Assembly (NCBI GenBank): GCA_030532365.1
Contig: JAUNLH010000013.1
Location: 1 to 41,236, forward strand
DNA from: Porphyromonas sp.
GTDB lineage: Bacteria > Bacteroidota > Bacteroidia > Bacteroidales > Porphyromonadaceae
DNA: 41,236 nucleotides
Direction: 5' to 3'
Shown in pieces: positions 7,081-16,928 of this stretch (positions within the stretch are counted from its first letter, which is position 1; each line of letters opens with the position of its first letter). The notes beneath the pieces were generated by a model that was not told where the DNA came from, did no database searches, and saw only the letters and a program-made list of their open reading frames with translations. The translations under genes were made by a program, and so were the position numbers.

Positions 7081-8004
7081 ATGATCAATAGGACGTTGAT
7101 GAGGATAAAGGTGCTGCAGATCCTATATAACTATTATAAGGTGCGTGGCATGTCTCTAGCTACGGCTTTGGGTATCTTGAGAGTGGCGTCTGAAGATTCG
7201 TATCGCTTGTATCTCTTTTTGCTAGGTCTGCCCCTCGAGGTGTCGGAGATGGCAGAGGAGATGCTGGGTGTGGAGGAGGAGAAGTTTACCCAAGACCATG
7301 AGGTGGTAGCGCTCCTTAACCATCTGATCCGTAACCCACTGATACAGCTTCTGGGGGAGGATGTGGCGCTCCTATCGCTCCGCAATGACCTCAACTACTC
7401 GAGCAGTGAGTACCTCCTCTTTGTCCGTCGTGCTACACAGCAGATCGTAGAGCAGCTACTCACGGGTGCGGTGGAGGTGGAGTGGGAAGACTTTGACTCC
7501 GTGCGACGTGCTTGGCGCCATTTTTATGGCGAGCTATTCTTGGACAATGAGCAGTTTGAGGAGATCCTTTCCGGCTTTAGCACCTATCTTAATGATGACA
7601 TTCCGATCGTCTTTACCTTTGTGACCAAGGCATTTAACGCTGTGACAGAGGAGAAGCCCTTTGCTGAGGTGCGTAGACCTGCCTATGGCTCTGAGGATGA
7701 GGAGCGATTTGGCTACGACCTGCTAGAGGCGGCGATCCGTGGTGGCGAGGAGTACCGTGAAAGGATCAGTCACTACTTCAAGAATTGGGACCGTGAGCGT
7801 GTGAGTGAGATGGACTACTTGATCTTACAGTTGGCGATGGCCGAGGCGATCAAGTTTCCGCTGATCCCAACGACAGTCACCATCAATGAGTACCTCAATC
7901 TTACTCACTACTACAGTGCTCCGCATAGCCACGCTTTTATCAACGGGATACTGCATGAGCTCTTCGAAGATCTGAAAGAGGAGGGCACCATACTGGGGAT
8001 GTGA
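7081..8004 (+). CDS. nusB: Transcription antitermination factor NusB
   Basis: 307 aa, the long Bacteroidota form: a poorly conserved N-terminal half (opening INRTLMRIKVLQILYNYYK) and a C-terminal NusB domain, recognisable from about residue 230 (RERVSEMDYLILQLAMAEAI, PTTVTINEYLNLTHYYSAPH, FINGILHELFEDL). NusB with NusE binds boxA RNA and supports rRNA antitermination. It is the first gene of a compact run with yajC, ybbR-like, coaE and DUF5606, an order typical of Bacteroidota. The start at 7081 follows AGGAGAGAGGT, purine-rich upstream sequence. Confidence 0.9.
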   Translation: MINRTLMRIKVLQILYNYYKVRGMSLATALGILRVASEDSYRLYLFLLGLPLEVSEMAEEMLGVEEEKFTQDHEVVALLNHLIRNPLIQLLGEDVALLSLRNDLNYSSSEYLLFVRRATQQIVEQLLTGAVEVEWEDFDSVRRAWRHFYGELFLDNEQFEEILSGFSTYLNDDIPIVFTFVTKAFNAVTEEKPFAEVRRPAYGSEDEERFGYDLLEAAIRGGEEYRERISHYFKNWDRERVSEMDYLILQLAMAEAIKFPLIPTTVTINEYLNLTHYYSAPHSHAFINGILHELFEDLKEEGTILGM

Positions 8005-8055
8005 CCCGTGACAACATAGGAATAAATAATAACTAACAAGAGAAAATATAAAGCT

Positions 8056-8370
8056 ATGACAACTTTACTATTACAAGCACCAGTAGGAGCCGGCGGAGGT
8101 ATGTGGTCCAGTGTAATCATGATCGTAGTGATGATCGTGATCTTTTACTTCTTTATCATCCGCCCACAGAGCAAGCGCCAGAAGGAGCTCGACAAGTCAC
8201 GCGAGGCACTTAAGGCTGGTGATAAGGTGATCACTAGTGGTGGTATCTATGCTATCATCCGCGACATCAATAAGGAGACCCGCCAGGTGACCATCGAGGT
8301 GTGGGATGGCGTGAAGATGAAGGTGGATATCAATAACATCTTTGCTCTAGAGGGGCAGGGCAAGAAGTAA
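8056..8370 (+). CDS. yajC: Preprotein translocase subunit YajC
   Basis: 104 aa. One membrane segment at about residues 16-36 (SSVIMIVVMIVIFYFFIIRP) followed by the family motif RPQSKRQKELDK and the cytoplasmic GDKVITSGGIYAIIRDI. YajC associates with SecDF-YidC at the inner membrane. Length and order are normal for the family. It sits 51 bp after nusB and 18 bp before the YbbR gene, on the same strand. Confidence 0.95.
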   Translation: MTTLLLQAPVGAGGGMWSSVIMIVVMIVIFYFFIIRPQSKRQKELDKSREALKAGDKVITSGGIYAIIRDINKETRQVTIEVWDGVKMKVDINNIFALEGQGKK

Positions 8371-8388
8371 AATAGGTAGCACAGCAGC

Positions 8389-9471
8389 ATGGGTGGCTTG
8401 GGTGGACGTGTACGGAGCTGGGGCACAGTCTCCTACTTCCTCCGTCAGCGCAGATGGGTGGCACTCCTGATCTGTATGCTGGTGGCGGTGCTCTTCTGGC
8501 TGATGTCGGCGATGGATGGCACCTATACCAAGCGTGTACAGCTCCAGGTATCGGAGGATATAAACCTACCGGTGGGCTACACGCTGGTCGACTCGTCGCT
8601 CATCCCCAAGGTGGTTGCGGTGGATATCACAGCACAAGGAGGGACACTGCTGAGCTACAGCCTAGAGACCATCTTTGACAAGCAACTCCATCTTAAGCTG
8701 GAGGTGGACTCCGACTTTATCAACCCCCAAGGTGGGCGTTGGGTGGTCGGTGGACTGCGCCTTAGGGAGCGGGTGCTTGCCACGCTACCCAAGCTGAGTA
8801 AGTTTGTAGCCAATCAGAGTGGTAGTGATCTAGAGCTGCGTATCTATCCTGAGGAGATTACCATTGAGTACGAGCGGTTGACCACGCGCTCGATACCGGT
8901 CGCCTTTACGAGTCAGATCGACTTTGGCGACAATGCACACTTCATCCTCAACGCCCTGACCATGACACCCGATGTGGTGAAGGTCTATGGTGTGCGTGCC
9001 GATGTGGACTCTCTGCTGATTCGTGATGAGGTGATCGAGACGGATGATATGCCGATACGTGTGGATCGTGCTGGCGTGAGTAGCTATAAGGTGGCACTAC
9101 AGGTGCCAAAAGGGATGACCCTCGACCCCGACTCGGTAGAGGTGACCGTAGCTGTAGAGGAGCTGCTCTACCATACGGAGCAAGTGTCGCAGATAGAGGT
9201 GGACAACCTAGACAAGGGCTATACTCTGCGTCTCTTCCCCTCCACTATCTCGGTGAGCTACCTCGCACCACGGGATAGTCTTCTCGACCTAAAGGAGGAT
9301 AGCCACCCAGTGGTGCTCTATGTCGATGCTAAGGAGATAGAGTCGCAGACACTACAGCTCGAGGTACATCTCCGCGAAGTGCCGAGATTTGCCCACACGA
9401 TACAATTGGAGCCAGATAGGGTAGAGTTTATACTCGAGGAGAAGAATCCTGAGGAGGAGAAGGGCAAATAA
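8389..9471 (+). CDS. YbbR-like domain protein
   Basis: 360 aa. An N-terminal membrane anchor (about residues 22-40, WVALLICMLVAVLFWLMSAM) is followed by extracytoplasmic beta-rich repeats typical of YbbR domains (RSIPVAFTSQIDF, DVVKVYGVRADVDSL, LDPDSVEVTVAVEEL). In Firmicutes the YbbR protein CdaR controls the c-di-AMP cyclase CdaA; in Bacteroidota the YbbR gene is usually found, as here, between yajC and coaE. No cyclase gene is in this window, but a PgpH-type HD protein is at 21937. Its stop overlaps the coaE start by one base. Confidence 0.85.
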   Translation: MGGLGGRVRSWGTVSYFLRQRRWVALLICMLVAVLFWLMSAMDGTYTKRVQLQVSEDINLPVGYTLVDSSLIPKVVAVDITAQGGTLLSYSLETIFDKQLHLKLEVDSDFINPQGGRWVVGGLRLRERVLATLPKLSKFVANQSGSDLELRIYPEEITIEYERLTTRSIPVAFTSQIDFGDNAHFILNALTMTPDVVKVYGVRADVDSLLIRDEVIETDDMPIRVDRAGVSSYKVALQVPKGMTLDPDSVEVTVAVEELLYHTEQVSQIEVDNLDKGYTLRLFPSTISVSYLAPRDSLLDLKEDSHPVVLYVDAKEIESQTLQLEVHLREVPRFAHTIQLEPDRVEFILEEKNPEEEKGK

Positions 9472-10070
9472 TGGTGACTGTCGTAGGGATATGTGGTGTG
9501 ATCGGCTCGGGCAAGAGCTTGGTACGCCGGATATTTGAGGTCCTTTATGAGCTACCTACGTACGACTGTGATGCCAAGGCAAAAGAGCTCTACTATCATC
9601 CCACAGTGCGCAGGGAGATAGAGCAGGCATTTGGCGAGGATCCAATTGATAGCGATGGCAGGCTGAGGCGTGACTTCCTCACCTCTCTTCTGGTGCAGGA
9701 TACCGACCGGTACCGACTAGAGGAGATCAACCACAGAGCACTCTTTGAGGACTTTGAAGTGTGGCGAAAGTCACAGGAGGTGCGGAGTGAGGTGGTCGTA
9801 GCTGAGTCGGCGATCCTCTTTTCGTCTGGGTTTTATCGGGTGTGCGACCATACCATCATGATAGAGGCGAGCGAGACAGTGAGGAGGGAGAGGGTGAAGC
9901 ACCGAGACAGAGACAAGGGCGAGGGCTTCTTTGAGAAGATCAGCGCCCTGCAGAGGGAGGAGGAGCGACTACAGCGCGAGGGAGCTGACTTCAAGATAGA
10001 CAACGATGGGGATACCGCATTGGTCCCGCAAGTAGAATATATTTTCAAACAATTGACAAGCAATACATGA
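9471..10070 (+). CDS. coaE: Dephospho-CoA kinase
   Basis: 199 aa. The P-loop GVIGSGKS is near the N-terminus, followed by the LPTYDCDAKAKELY region and the VVAESAILFSSGFYRVCD substrate-lid region, all as in CoaE. It phosphorylates dephospho-CoA in the last step of coenzyme A synthesis. Start and stop overlap with both neighbours (1 bp and 4 bp), so translation is probably coupled. Normal length for the family. Confidence 0.93.
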   Translation: MVTVVGICGVIGSGKSLVRRIFEVLYELPTYDCDAKAKELYYHPTVRREIEQAFGEDPIDSDGRLRRDFLTSLLVQDTDRYRLEEINHRALFEDFEVWRKSQEVRSEVVVAESAILFSSGFYRVCDHTIMIEASETVRRERVKHRDRDKGEGFFEKISALQREEERLQREGADFKIDNDGDTALVPQVEYIFKQLTSNT

Positions 10071-10498
10071 AACTGATAGAAATCATCTCAATAGCAGGTA
10101 AGCCGGGATTGTACAAACTGCTCAATAGCACAAGGATGCCCTTTACAGTTGAGGACCTGAGCAGCGGACGCAAGCTACCTGTCTTTGCGCGCGACAGAGT
10201 GACAGCGCTTGGTGATATTTCGATCTATACCGAAGAGGGAGACAAGCCACTGGAAGAGGTATTTGAGGCGATCCAAGCAAAGTACCCTGATGCTCTACCT
10301 AATGAGAAGGAGATCGCAAAGGAGCCTGCCACGCTGCACGCATTTATGGAGGAGGTGCTACCTATTTATGACAAGGAACGGGTGCGCCCTACAGACATAA
10401 AGAAGCTGGTGAAGTGGTTCAACATCCTTAGAGAAGCTGGGATGACCACCTTTGTAGAGCCGGAGGAGGGTGAAGCGCAGGCAGAGAGCGAAGAGTAA
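10067..10498 (+). CDS. DUF5606 domain-containing protein
   Basis: 143 aa, cytoplasmic, no membrane segments. The opening KLIEIISIAGKPGLYKLL then KLPVFARDRVTALGDISIYT matches the Bacteroidota-specific DUF5606 family. Function unknown. The ATG overlaps the coaE stop (ATGA), as often seen in this order. The tail is acidic (EPEEGEAQAESEE). Confidence 0.85.
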   Translation: MKLIEIISIAGKPGLYKLLNSTRMPFTVEDLSSGRKLPVFARDRVTALGDISIYTEEGDKPLEEVFEAIQAKYPDALPNEKEIAKEPATLHAFMEEVLPIYDKERVRPTDIKKLVKWFNILREAGMTTFVEPEEGEAQAESEE

Positions 10499-10526
10499 AA
10501 TAGAGATAGGAGCAAGGAGATAAAAG

Positions 10527-12419
10527 ATGATGGAGCCTCTGAAGCACGAGTGTGGAATAGCACTGATAAGACTAAGGAAACCACTTAGTTATTACCAGAG
10601 GAAATATGGTACCTGGAGATACGGCCTCAATAAGATGTATCTTCTGATGGAGAAGCAACACAATAGAGGTCAGGATGCTGCAGGGCTCGCCTGTACAAAG
10701 CTACTAGTACCCCCGGGTGAGGAGTACATGTATCGCAAGCGTGCTCTTGATAATACTGCTATCTCAGAGATCTTTGCCGATGTGGAGCAGAAGATCCAAG
10801 GCTTCACACCGGAGCAGATAGCAGATCCGGACTTTGCGCAGGCACACATCCCCTACGCTGCAGAGTGCTATATGGGGTACTTGCGTTATGACACACAAGG
10901 GAAGTCGAGTATTGAGTATGTGCATCCGATGTTGCGGCGTAGCAACTGGCGAGCTAAGACGCTGGCTTTGTGTGGTAACTTTAACCTCACCTCAGTCGAT
11001 GCGATCTTTGAGTCGATCTCATCTGTAGGTCAGCACCCTCGTAATACGTCAGACACCCACATCTTGCTCGAGCAGATGGGGCACCGCCTAGATCGTGAGG
11101 TGGAGCGTAAGTTCGTCGAGAGTAAGGCAAAGGGACTCACCGAGATGGATATCACCCACGACATTGAGGCGAGGATCGATATCAAGCAACCACTCAAGGA
11201 GTGTGCTCCCCTATGGGATGGAGGATACGTGATGTGCGGCCTCACGGGGAGCGGAGAGATGTTTGCCCTTCGTGATCCTTGGGGCATCAGACCCGCCTTT
11301 TACTACTACGATGAGGAGATAGTGGTGGTGGCGTCGGAGCGACCGGTGATCCAGACAGTGCTCAATGTAAAAGCAAGAGAGGTGCACGAGCTACAGCGTG
11401 GCGAGGTGATCACGATCGATCGCTCTGGTGAGCAGGTGGAGGTGACGCAGCTACTGGAGCCGAAGGAGAATAAGGCTTGCTCCTTTGAGCGGATCTACTT
11501 CTCCCGCGGTGGAGACCGTGATATATATCGTGAGCGCAAGAAGCTGGGTGAGCAGTTGGTACCCAAGATCCTTGAGAGTGTAGACTATGACCTGGAGCAC
11601 TCGGTCTTCTCCTTTATCCCCAATACGGCAGAGGTCTCTTACTTCGGCATGCTGGAGGGGATGGACCACTACCTAAATGAGCAGAAGACCAGGATATTTC
11701 TCGATGCTAAACAGAAGTTGAGCGAGGAGGAGGTGCGAAAGGTGCTGAGCCAGAGGGTGCGCTCTGAGAAGGTGGCGATCAAGGATGTGAAGCTGAGGAC
11801 CTTTATCTCAGAGGATAACAGCCGTAAGGATCTGGCAGGGCACGTCTACGACATCACCTACGGCACGATAGAGCCAAAGGTGGACAACCTCGTGATCATC
11901 GATGATAGCATCGTGCGTGGCACTACGCTGAGAGAGAGTATCATAGGTATCCTAAGCAGGCTCGATCCGAAGCGGATCGTGATTGTCTCCTCAGCGCCAC
12001 AGATTCGCTACCCCGACCACTACGGTATAGCGATGAATAAGATGCGAGAGTTTATCGTCTTCTTAGCTGCCATCGACCTGCTCCTTGAGCGAGGCATGGC
12101 AAGCCTGATACACGACACCTATAATAACATCTTGCAAGCACTTGATACCGACCTCATCAGTGAGCGTAACTTTGTAAAAGACATTTACGAACCCTTTACG
12201 GTAGAGGAGCTTAACGAGAGGATCGTAAAACTGCTGAAGCCGGAAGAGGTGAAGACAGAGGTGAAACTGGTGTATCAATCGATCGAAGGACTCCACCAAG
12301 CGATCCCCAACTCGCCAGGCGACTGGTACTTTACCGGCAACTACCCCACACCGGGCGGTACGAGACTGACCAATAAGGCGTTTATAGAATTCTACGAACA
12401 AGATTTCAGGAAATACTGA
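10527..12419 (+). CDS. purF: Amidophosphoribosyltransferase, long Bacteroidota type
   Basis: 630 aa. The N-terminal Ntn glutamine amidotransferase domain starts KHECGIALIRL; Cys9 becomes the nucleophile after removal of a short propeptide. RGQDAAGLA and CGNFNLTS are amidotransferase landmarks. The C-terminal phosphoribosyltransferase domain has the PRPP loop VIIDDSIVRGTTL. The enzyme makes 5-phosphoribosylamine from PRPP and glutamine, the first step of purine synthesis. It is longer than E. coli PurF (about 505 aa), because of insertions and a C-terminal extension typical of Bacteroidota members. It lies 28 bp before the next gene in the same direction. A second PurF paralogue elsewhere cannot be excluded, so the symbol is given with moderate confidence. 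Confidence 0.85.
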   Translation: MMEPLKHECGIALIRLRKPLSYYQRKYGTWRYGLNKMYLLMEKQHNRGQDAAGLACTKLLVPPGEEYMYRKRALDNTAISEIFADVEQKIQGFTPEQIADPDFAQAHIPYAAECYMGYLRYDTQGKSSIEYVHPMLRRSNWRAKTLALCGNFNLTSVDAIFESISSVGQHPRNTSDTHILLEQMGHRLDREVERKFVESKAKGLTEMDITHDIEARIDIKQPLKECAPLWDGGYVMCGLTGSGEMFALRDPWGIRPAFYYYDEEIVVVASERPVIQTVLNVKAREVHELQRGEVITIDRSGEQVEVTQLLEPKENKACSFERIYFSRGGDRDIYRERKKLGEQLVPKILESVDYDLEHSVFSFIPNTAEVSYFGMLEGMDHYLNEQKTRIFLDAKQKLSEEEVRKVLSQRVRSEKVAIKDVKLRTFISEDNSRKDLAGHVYDITYGTIEPKVDNLVIIDDSIVRGTTLRESIIGILSRLDPKRIVIVSSAPQIRYPDHYGIAMNKMREFIVFLAAIDLLLERGMASLIHDTYNNILQALDTDLISERNFVKDIYEPFTVEELNERIVKLLKPEEVKTEVKLVYQSIEGLHQAIPNSPGDWYFTGNYPTPGGTRLTNKAFIEFYEQDFRKY

Positions 12420-12447
12420 TAATAAATAAGGAAGACCCACGAATATC

Positions 12448-15400
12448 ATGAGACAAAGAGGTGTACTAATCTTGAGCGATGGCTCTCGCTTTGAAGGGGA
12501 GATAATAGGAGCTAAGAGGTCGGTAAGTGGTGAGGTGGTATTTTCTACCGAGATGACCGGATACACAGAGGTACTCACTGACCCTACCTTTGATGGGCAA
12601 ATAGTGGTGGATACCTTCCCCATAGTGGGCAACTACGGTATGCCATCGGAGGAGCGTGACGCTGAGAACGGTCTGATGAAGTTTTGGGAGAGTGAGAAGC
12701 TCCACCCAGCAGCCTACATCATCCACGACTACACTGCTACCTATAGCCACTGGAATGCAGTAGAGAGCCTCGAAGAGACCCTCAGTCGCCATGGTGTGGT
12801 GGCGCTCATAGGTCCGGACACCAGAGAGATCGCGCTGAAACTGCGGGAGAATGGTCCACTGACAGGGCGTGTGGTAGTCGAGGGTGAGGACGATACACTC
12901 GCGACCGAAGACTTTGATCGGGTGAACCGAGTAGCGGAGGTCTCAACGAAGGAGGTCAAGAGCTATAAAGCTCCTAACGCTGAGCATGAGGTGGTGCTGG
13001 TGGACTGCGGTGTGAAGCAGAGCCTCATCAAGCAGCTGCTCAGTAGGGGGCTTAATGTTAGATTGGTGCCGTGGGACTATGACTTCACTAGTGATACCCT
13101 AGATGGTGTGGTGATCAGTAATGGACCTGGCGATCCGCGTCTATTGACACCACTGATAGAGCGTGTAAGGGAGCTGATGAAGGGTGACACCCCAATCTTC
13201 GGTGTCGGCATGGGGCATCAGGTGATTGCACTTGCTGCAGGCATGGAGGTGACGAAGATGCAACTGGGGCACAGGTCTGCCAATCAGCCGGTGCAACTAT
13301 GTGGCACCAATAGGTGCTTCATCACGAGTCAGAACCACGGTTTTGCAGTGAAGGATGACCAGCTACCTGAAGGATGGCACAGTTATTTTCGCAACCTCAA
13401 TGATGGGACCAACGAGGGTCTGATACACAACTCTGGGAGGGTTTTCTCCATACAGTTTCACCCTGAGGTGGGCGAGGGAGAGATGGATACAGAATTTGTC
13501 TACAATGATCTAGCACGGCTGATCAAGGAGGGTAGACCGGTGGCAAGGGCGATCGAAGAGCGTCTCTTGCCCAAGAGAAGTTACAGGAAAGTACTGGTGC
13601 TTGGCTCTGGTGCCCTTAAGATAGGCGAGGCGGGGGAGTTTGATTACTCTGGTTCGCAAGCGCTCAAGGCGCTACGTGAAGAGGGCGTGCACACCGTGCT
13701 GGTGAATCCTAACATCGCCACGGTGCAGACGTCTGAAGGGGTTGCTGATGAGGTTTACTTCCTCCCTGTGACGCCTTATTTCCTTGAGCGAGTGATAGAG
13801 AAGGAGCGCCCCGACGGCATCCTGCTCGCCTTTGGAGGGCAGACGGCACTCAACTGCGGTGTGGCTCTGGAGCGAAGTGGAGTGCTGGAGCGCTATGGTG
13901 TGGAGGTGCTTGGAACGCCCGTCCAGACGATCATTGAGACGGAGGACCGCGACCTCTTTGCCGAGGAGATGCGAAAGATAGATGTGGAGACCATCCCGAG
14001 CGAGGCGGTAGAGAATATAGAGGAGGCGAAGAAAGCGGCGCTGGAGCTGGGGTATCCTGTGATCATTAGAGCAGCCTTTGCCCTCGGTGGGCTGGGGAGT
14101 GGCTTCTGCGACAATGAAGAGGAGCTGCAGGAGGTGTGCGAGAAGGCTTTCTCTTTCTCCCCTCAGGTGTTGGTGGAGAAGAGCCTCAAGGGGTGGAAGG
14201 AGATCGAGTATGAGGTGGTGAGAGACCGCTATGACAATTGCATTACGGTCTGTAATATGGAGAACTTCGACCCACTCGGCATCCACACCGGTGAGAGCAT
14301 CGTGATCGCTCCGACGCAGACGCTGACCAACAGCGATCATCACCTGCTGCGTCAGATAGCGATGAGGATCGTGCGGCATGTGGGTATCGTGGGTGAGTGT
14401 AATGTACAGTTTGCCTACGATCCGCAGAGCGAGGATTATAAGGTGATCGAGATCAATGCGCGCCTCAGTCGCTCCTCAGCGCTTGCCTCAAAGGCAACCG
14501 GCTATCCGCTGGCATTTATCGCTGCAAAACTAGGGCTCGGATATGGGATCCACGAGCTGAAAAATACCGTGACGGGTGTCACTTCGGCCTTCTTTGAGCC
14601 GGCGCTTGACTATGTGGTGTGTAAGATCCCACGCTGGGACTTGAGTAAGTTTCACGGCGTATCGAGAGAGCTAGGCAGTAGCATGAAGTCAGTTGGCGAG
14701 ATCATGTCGATCGGTCGCACGATGGAGGAGGTGATCCAGAAGGGGCTTCGCATGATAGGTCAGGGGATGCACGGCTTTGTGCAAAACAAGGAGCTAGTGA
14801 TCCCAGATGTGCCACTGGCGCTCAATAGACCGACGGACAACCGGATCTTCGTGATCAGCAAAGCCTTTAGACAGGGCTTCAGCGTAGAGGAGATACACGA
14901 CCTGACAAAGATTGATCGTTACTTCCTCTACAAGCTGAGAAACATCATGGACACTGCGGAGGAGCTGGAGGCGCTCACCGACTATAAGAGCATCACCCCT
15001 GAGCTACTCGCCAAGGCAAAGAGACAGGGCTTCTCGGACTTTCAGATCGTTCGTGCCCTTTATGGGGAGGATGAGCCGAGGATAGAGGAGATCCAGGCTG
15101 AACTAAGAGAGTACCGCAAGGGATTGGGCATTACTCCCGTGGTGCGCCAGATAGATACTATGGCTGGTGAGTATCCAGCACAAACCAATTACCTCTACCT
15201 CTCTTATGATGGCAAGAGGCATGATGTGCCATTTTACGACGATAAGAAGAGCGTCGTGGTACTGGGCTCTGGAGCTTATCGCATAGGGAGTTCGGTCGAG
15301 TTTGACTGGTGTGGCGTCTCAGCGCTCAATACGATTCGCAAGGAGGGCTACCGCTCGATCATGATTAACTACAATCCGGAGACGGTCTCAACGGACTACG

Positions 15401-16797
15401 ACCTGTCGGATCGCTTGTACTTCGACGAGCTGACCTTTGAGCGGGTGCAGGACATCCTCGAGTTGGAGCAGCCAAAGGGTACCATCCTCTCTACCGGAGG
15501 GCAGATACCGAATAACCTCGCCGTAAAGCTCGATAAGGTGGGTGTGCCGATCTTGGGTACGCAACCAAAGGATATCGATAACGCTGAGGACAGAAACAAG
15601 TTTTCTGCCATGCTGGATCGCCTAGGGGTCGACCAGCCAGCGTGGAAGCAACTCACTACGCTGGACGATGTGGTGAGCTTTGTAGAGGAGGTGGGCTATC
15701 CTGTGCTGGTGCGTCCCTCCTATGTGCTGAGTGGAGCAGCAATGAATGTATGCTCTAACTTTGAGGAGCTGGAGCGCTTCCTTAAGCTGGCTGCCAATGT
15801 ATCTCAGAAGCACCCGGTGGTGGTCTCTAGCTTTTTGGAGAATGCCAAGGAGATAGAGCTGGACGCTGTGGCAGACCATGGCGAGCTCGTAGCCTATGCG
15901 ATCAGTGAGCACATCGAGTATGCAGGAGTACACTCAGGGGATGCAACGATACAATTTCCCGCGCAGAGGCTTTATATAGAGACCATCCGCCGCATCAAGC
16001 GGATCACACGACAAATCGCGGGGAGCCTGCACATCACAGGGCCGTTTAATATCCAATTCCTCGCCAAAGGCAATGAGATAAAGGTCATAGAGTGCAATCT
16101 TAGAGCTTCGCGCTCCTTCCCTTTTGTGAGCAAGGTGTTGAAGCTCAACCTGATCGAACTTGCAACGAAGATCATGCTGGGCTCACCCTACGAGTCACCG
16201 CATAAGAGTGCTTTTGACCTCGACTATGTCGGTGTCAAAGCGTCGCAGTTCTCCTTCTCTAGGTTGCAAAAAGCCGACCCTGTGCTGGGTGTAGATATGA
16301 CGTCGACTGGCGAGGTGGGCTGTGTCGCAACCAACGCCGATGAGGCTGTGCTGCAAGCGATGCTCTCGGTGGGGCATCATGTGCCGGAGAAGGCGGTGCT
16401 GATGTCTACCGGTGGACTCAAGCAAAAAGTGGCGATGCTAGATGCCTCTAAGATGCTCCAGGAGCAAGGGTATAAGATCTATGCGACTGAGGGGACCCAC
16501 AAGTTTTTACTTGAAAATGGAGTGGAAAACGAACTCTGCTACTGGCCAAGTGAGGAAGGGGTGCCACAAGCCCTTGACCTGCTGCATCAAAAGGAGGTGG
16601 ACCTTGTGATCAATATCAATAAGAACCTAACTCCAGGCGAACTGACCAATGGCTACAAGTTGAGACGCGCTGCAGTGGACCTCAACATCCCAGTCATCAC
16701 CAACAGCCGCTTAGCTAGCTCTTACATCACCGCCTTTTGCAGGCATCCACTCGATGAGATGAGCATTCTCAGCTGGAGAGAGGTGACGCAGTCTTGA
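12448..16797 (+). CDS. carAB: Carbamoyl-phosphate synthase, fused small and large subunits (amidotransferase Cys replaced by Gly)
   Basis: 1449 aa in one frame. Residues 1-365 are CarA-like (FSTEMTGYTEVLTDPTFDGQ; VISNGPGDPR); from about 379 (KVLVLGSGALKIGEAGEFDY) the protein is a full CarB with two ATP-grasp halves, the second beginning VVVLGSGAYRIGSSVEFDW, and a C-terminal MGS-like domain (about 1310-1449). The linker is only about 15 residues. The nucleophile elbow, normally GxCxGHQ, reads GVGMGHQ: Gly254 (codon GGC) stands where Cys is required; His338 and Glu340 of the triad (FHPE) remain. By analogy with animal CPS I, which lacks this Cys and uses ammonia, the enzyme probably uses free NH3. 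It supplies carbamoyl phosphate for pyrimidines; pyrBI are convergent downstream. Confidence 0.93.
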   Translation: MRQRGVLILSDGSRFEGEIIGAKRSVSGEVVFSTEMTGYTEVLTDPTFDGQIVVDTFPIVGNYGMPSEERDAENGLMKFWESEKLHPAAYIIHDYTATYSHWNAVESLEETLSRHGVVALIGPDTREIALKLRENGPLTGRVVVEGEDDTLATEDFDRVNRVAEVSTKEVKSYKAPNAEHEVVLVDCGVKQSLIKQLLSRGLNVRLVPWDYDFTSDTLDGVVISNGPGDPRLLTPLIERVRELMKGDTPIFGVGMGHQVIALAAGMEVTKMQLGHRSANQPVQLCGTNRCFITSQNHGFAVKDDQLPEGWHSYFRNLNDGTNEGLIHNSGRVFSIQFHPEVGEGEMDTEFVYNDLARLIKEGRPVARAIEERLLPKRSYRKVLVLGSGALKIGEAGEFDYSGSQALKALREEGVHTVLVNPNIATVQTSEGVADEVYFLPVTPYFLERVIEKERPDGILLAFGGQTALNCGVALERSGVLERYGVEVLGTPVQTIIETEDRDLFAEEMRKIDVETIPSEAVENIEEAKKAALELGYPVIIRAAFALGGLGSGFCDNEEELQEVCEKAFSFSPQVLVEKSLKGWKEIEYEVVRDRYDNCITVCNMENFDPLGIHTGESIVIAPTQTLTNSDHHLLRQIAMRIVRHVGIVGECNVQFAYDPQSEDYKVIEINARLSRSSALASKATGYPLAFIAAKLGLGYGIHELKNTVTGVTSAFFEPALDYVVCKIPRWDLSKFHGVSRELGSSMKSVGEIMSIGRTMEEVIQKGLRMIGQGMHGFVQNKELVIPDVPLALNRPTDNRIFVISKAFRQGFSVEEIHDLTKIDRYFLYKLRNIMDTAEELEALTDYKSITPELLAKAKRQGFSDFQIVRALYGEDEPRIEEIQAELREYRKGLGITPVVRQIDTMAGEYPAQTNYLYLSYDGKRHDVPFYDDKKSVVVLGSGAYRIGSSVEFDWCGVSALNTIRKEGYRSIMINYNPETVSTDYDLSDRLYFDELTFERVQDILELEQPKGTILSTGGQIPNNLAVKLDKVGVPILGTQPKDIDNAEDRNKFSAMLDRLGVDQPAWKQLTTLDDVVSFVEEVGYPVLVRPSYVLSGAAMNVCSNFEELERFLKLAANVSQKHPVVVSSFLENAKEIELDAVADHGELVAYAISEHIEYAGVHSGDATIQFPAQRLYIETIRRIKRITRQIAGSLHITGPFNIQFLAKGNEIKVIECNLRASRSFPFVSKVLKLNLIELATKIMLGSPYESPHKSAFDLDYVGVKASQFSFSRLQKADPVLGVDMTSTGEVGCVATNADEAVLQAMLSVGHHVPEKAVLMSTGGLKQKVAMLDASKMLQEQGYKIYATEGTHKFLLENGVENELCYWPSEEGVPQALDLLHQKEVDLVININKNLTPGELTNGYKLRRAAVDLNIPVITNSRLASSYITAFCRHPLDEMSILSWREVTQS

Positions 16798-16857
16798 TCG
16801 CCTCGCATCAGATCTAAGTGATCGTTTTGAGTCGGTAGATCGTACGATCCTTAAATA

Positions 16858-16897
16858 ATCAATCCCCCGCTCAGCTTACAGCGAGCGGGGGATTGAT
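16858..16897. terminator. Bidirectional terminator between carAB and the TPM gene
   Basis: A perfect 15-bp stem, ATCAATCCCCCGCTC and GAGCGGGGGATTGAT, with a 10-base loop (AGCTTACAGC). It lies between convergent genes and can serve both strands. T-runs are weak on both sides. Confidence 0.8.
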
Positions 16898-16928
16898 ATC
16901 CCAAAAGATGGTGTTTTGTTGGATGGCC

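Noticed and set aside
13672..14379. 235-aa minus-strand frame inside carAB
   Set aside because: Antisense shadow of conserved CarB sequence; no independent features.
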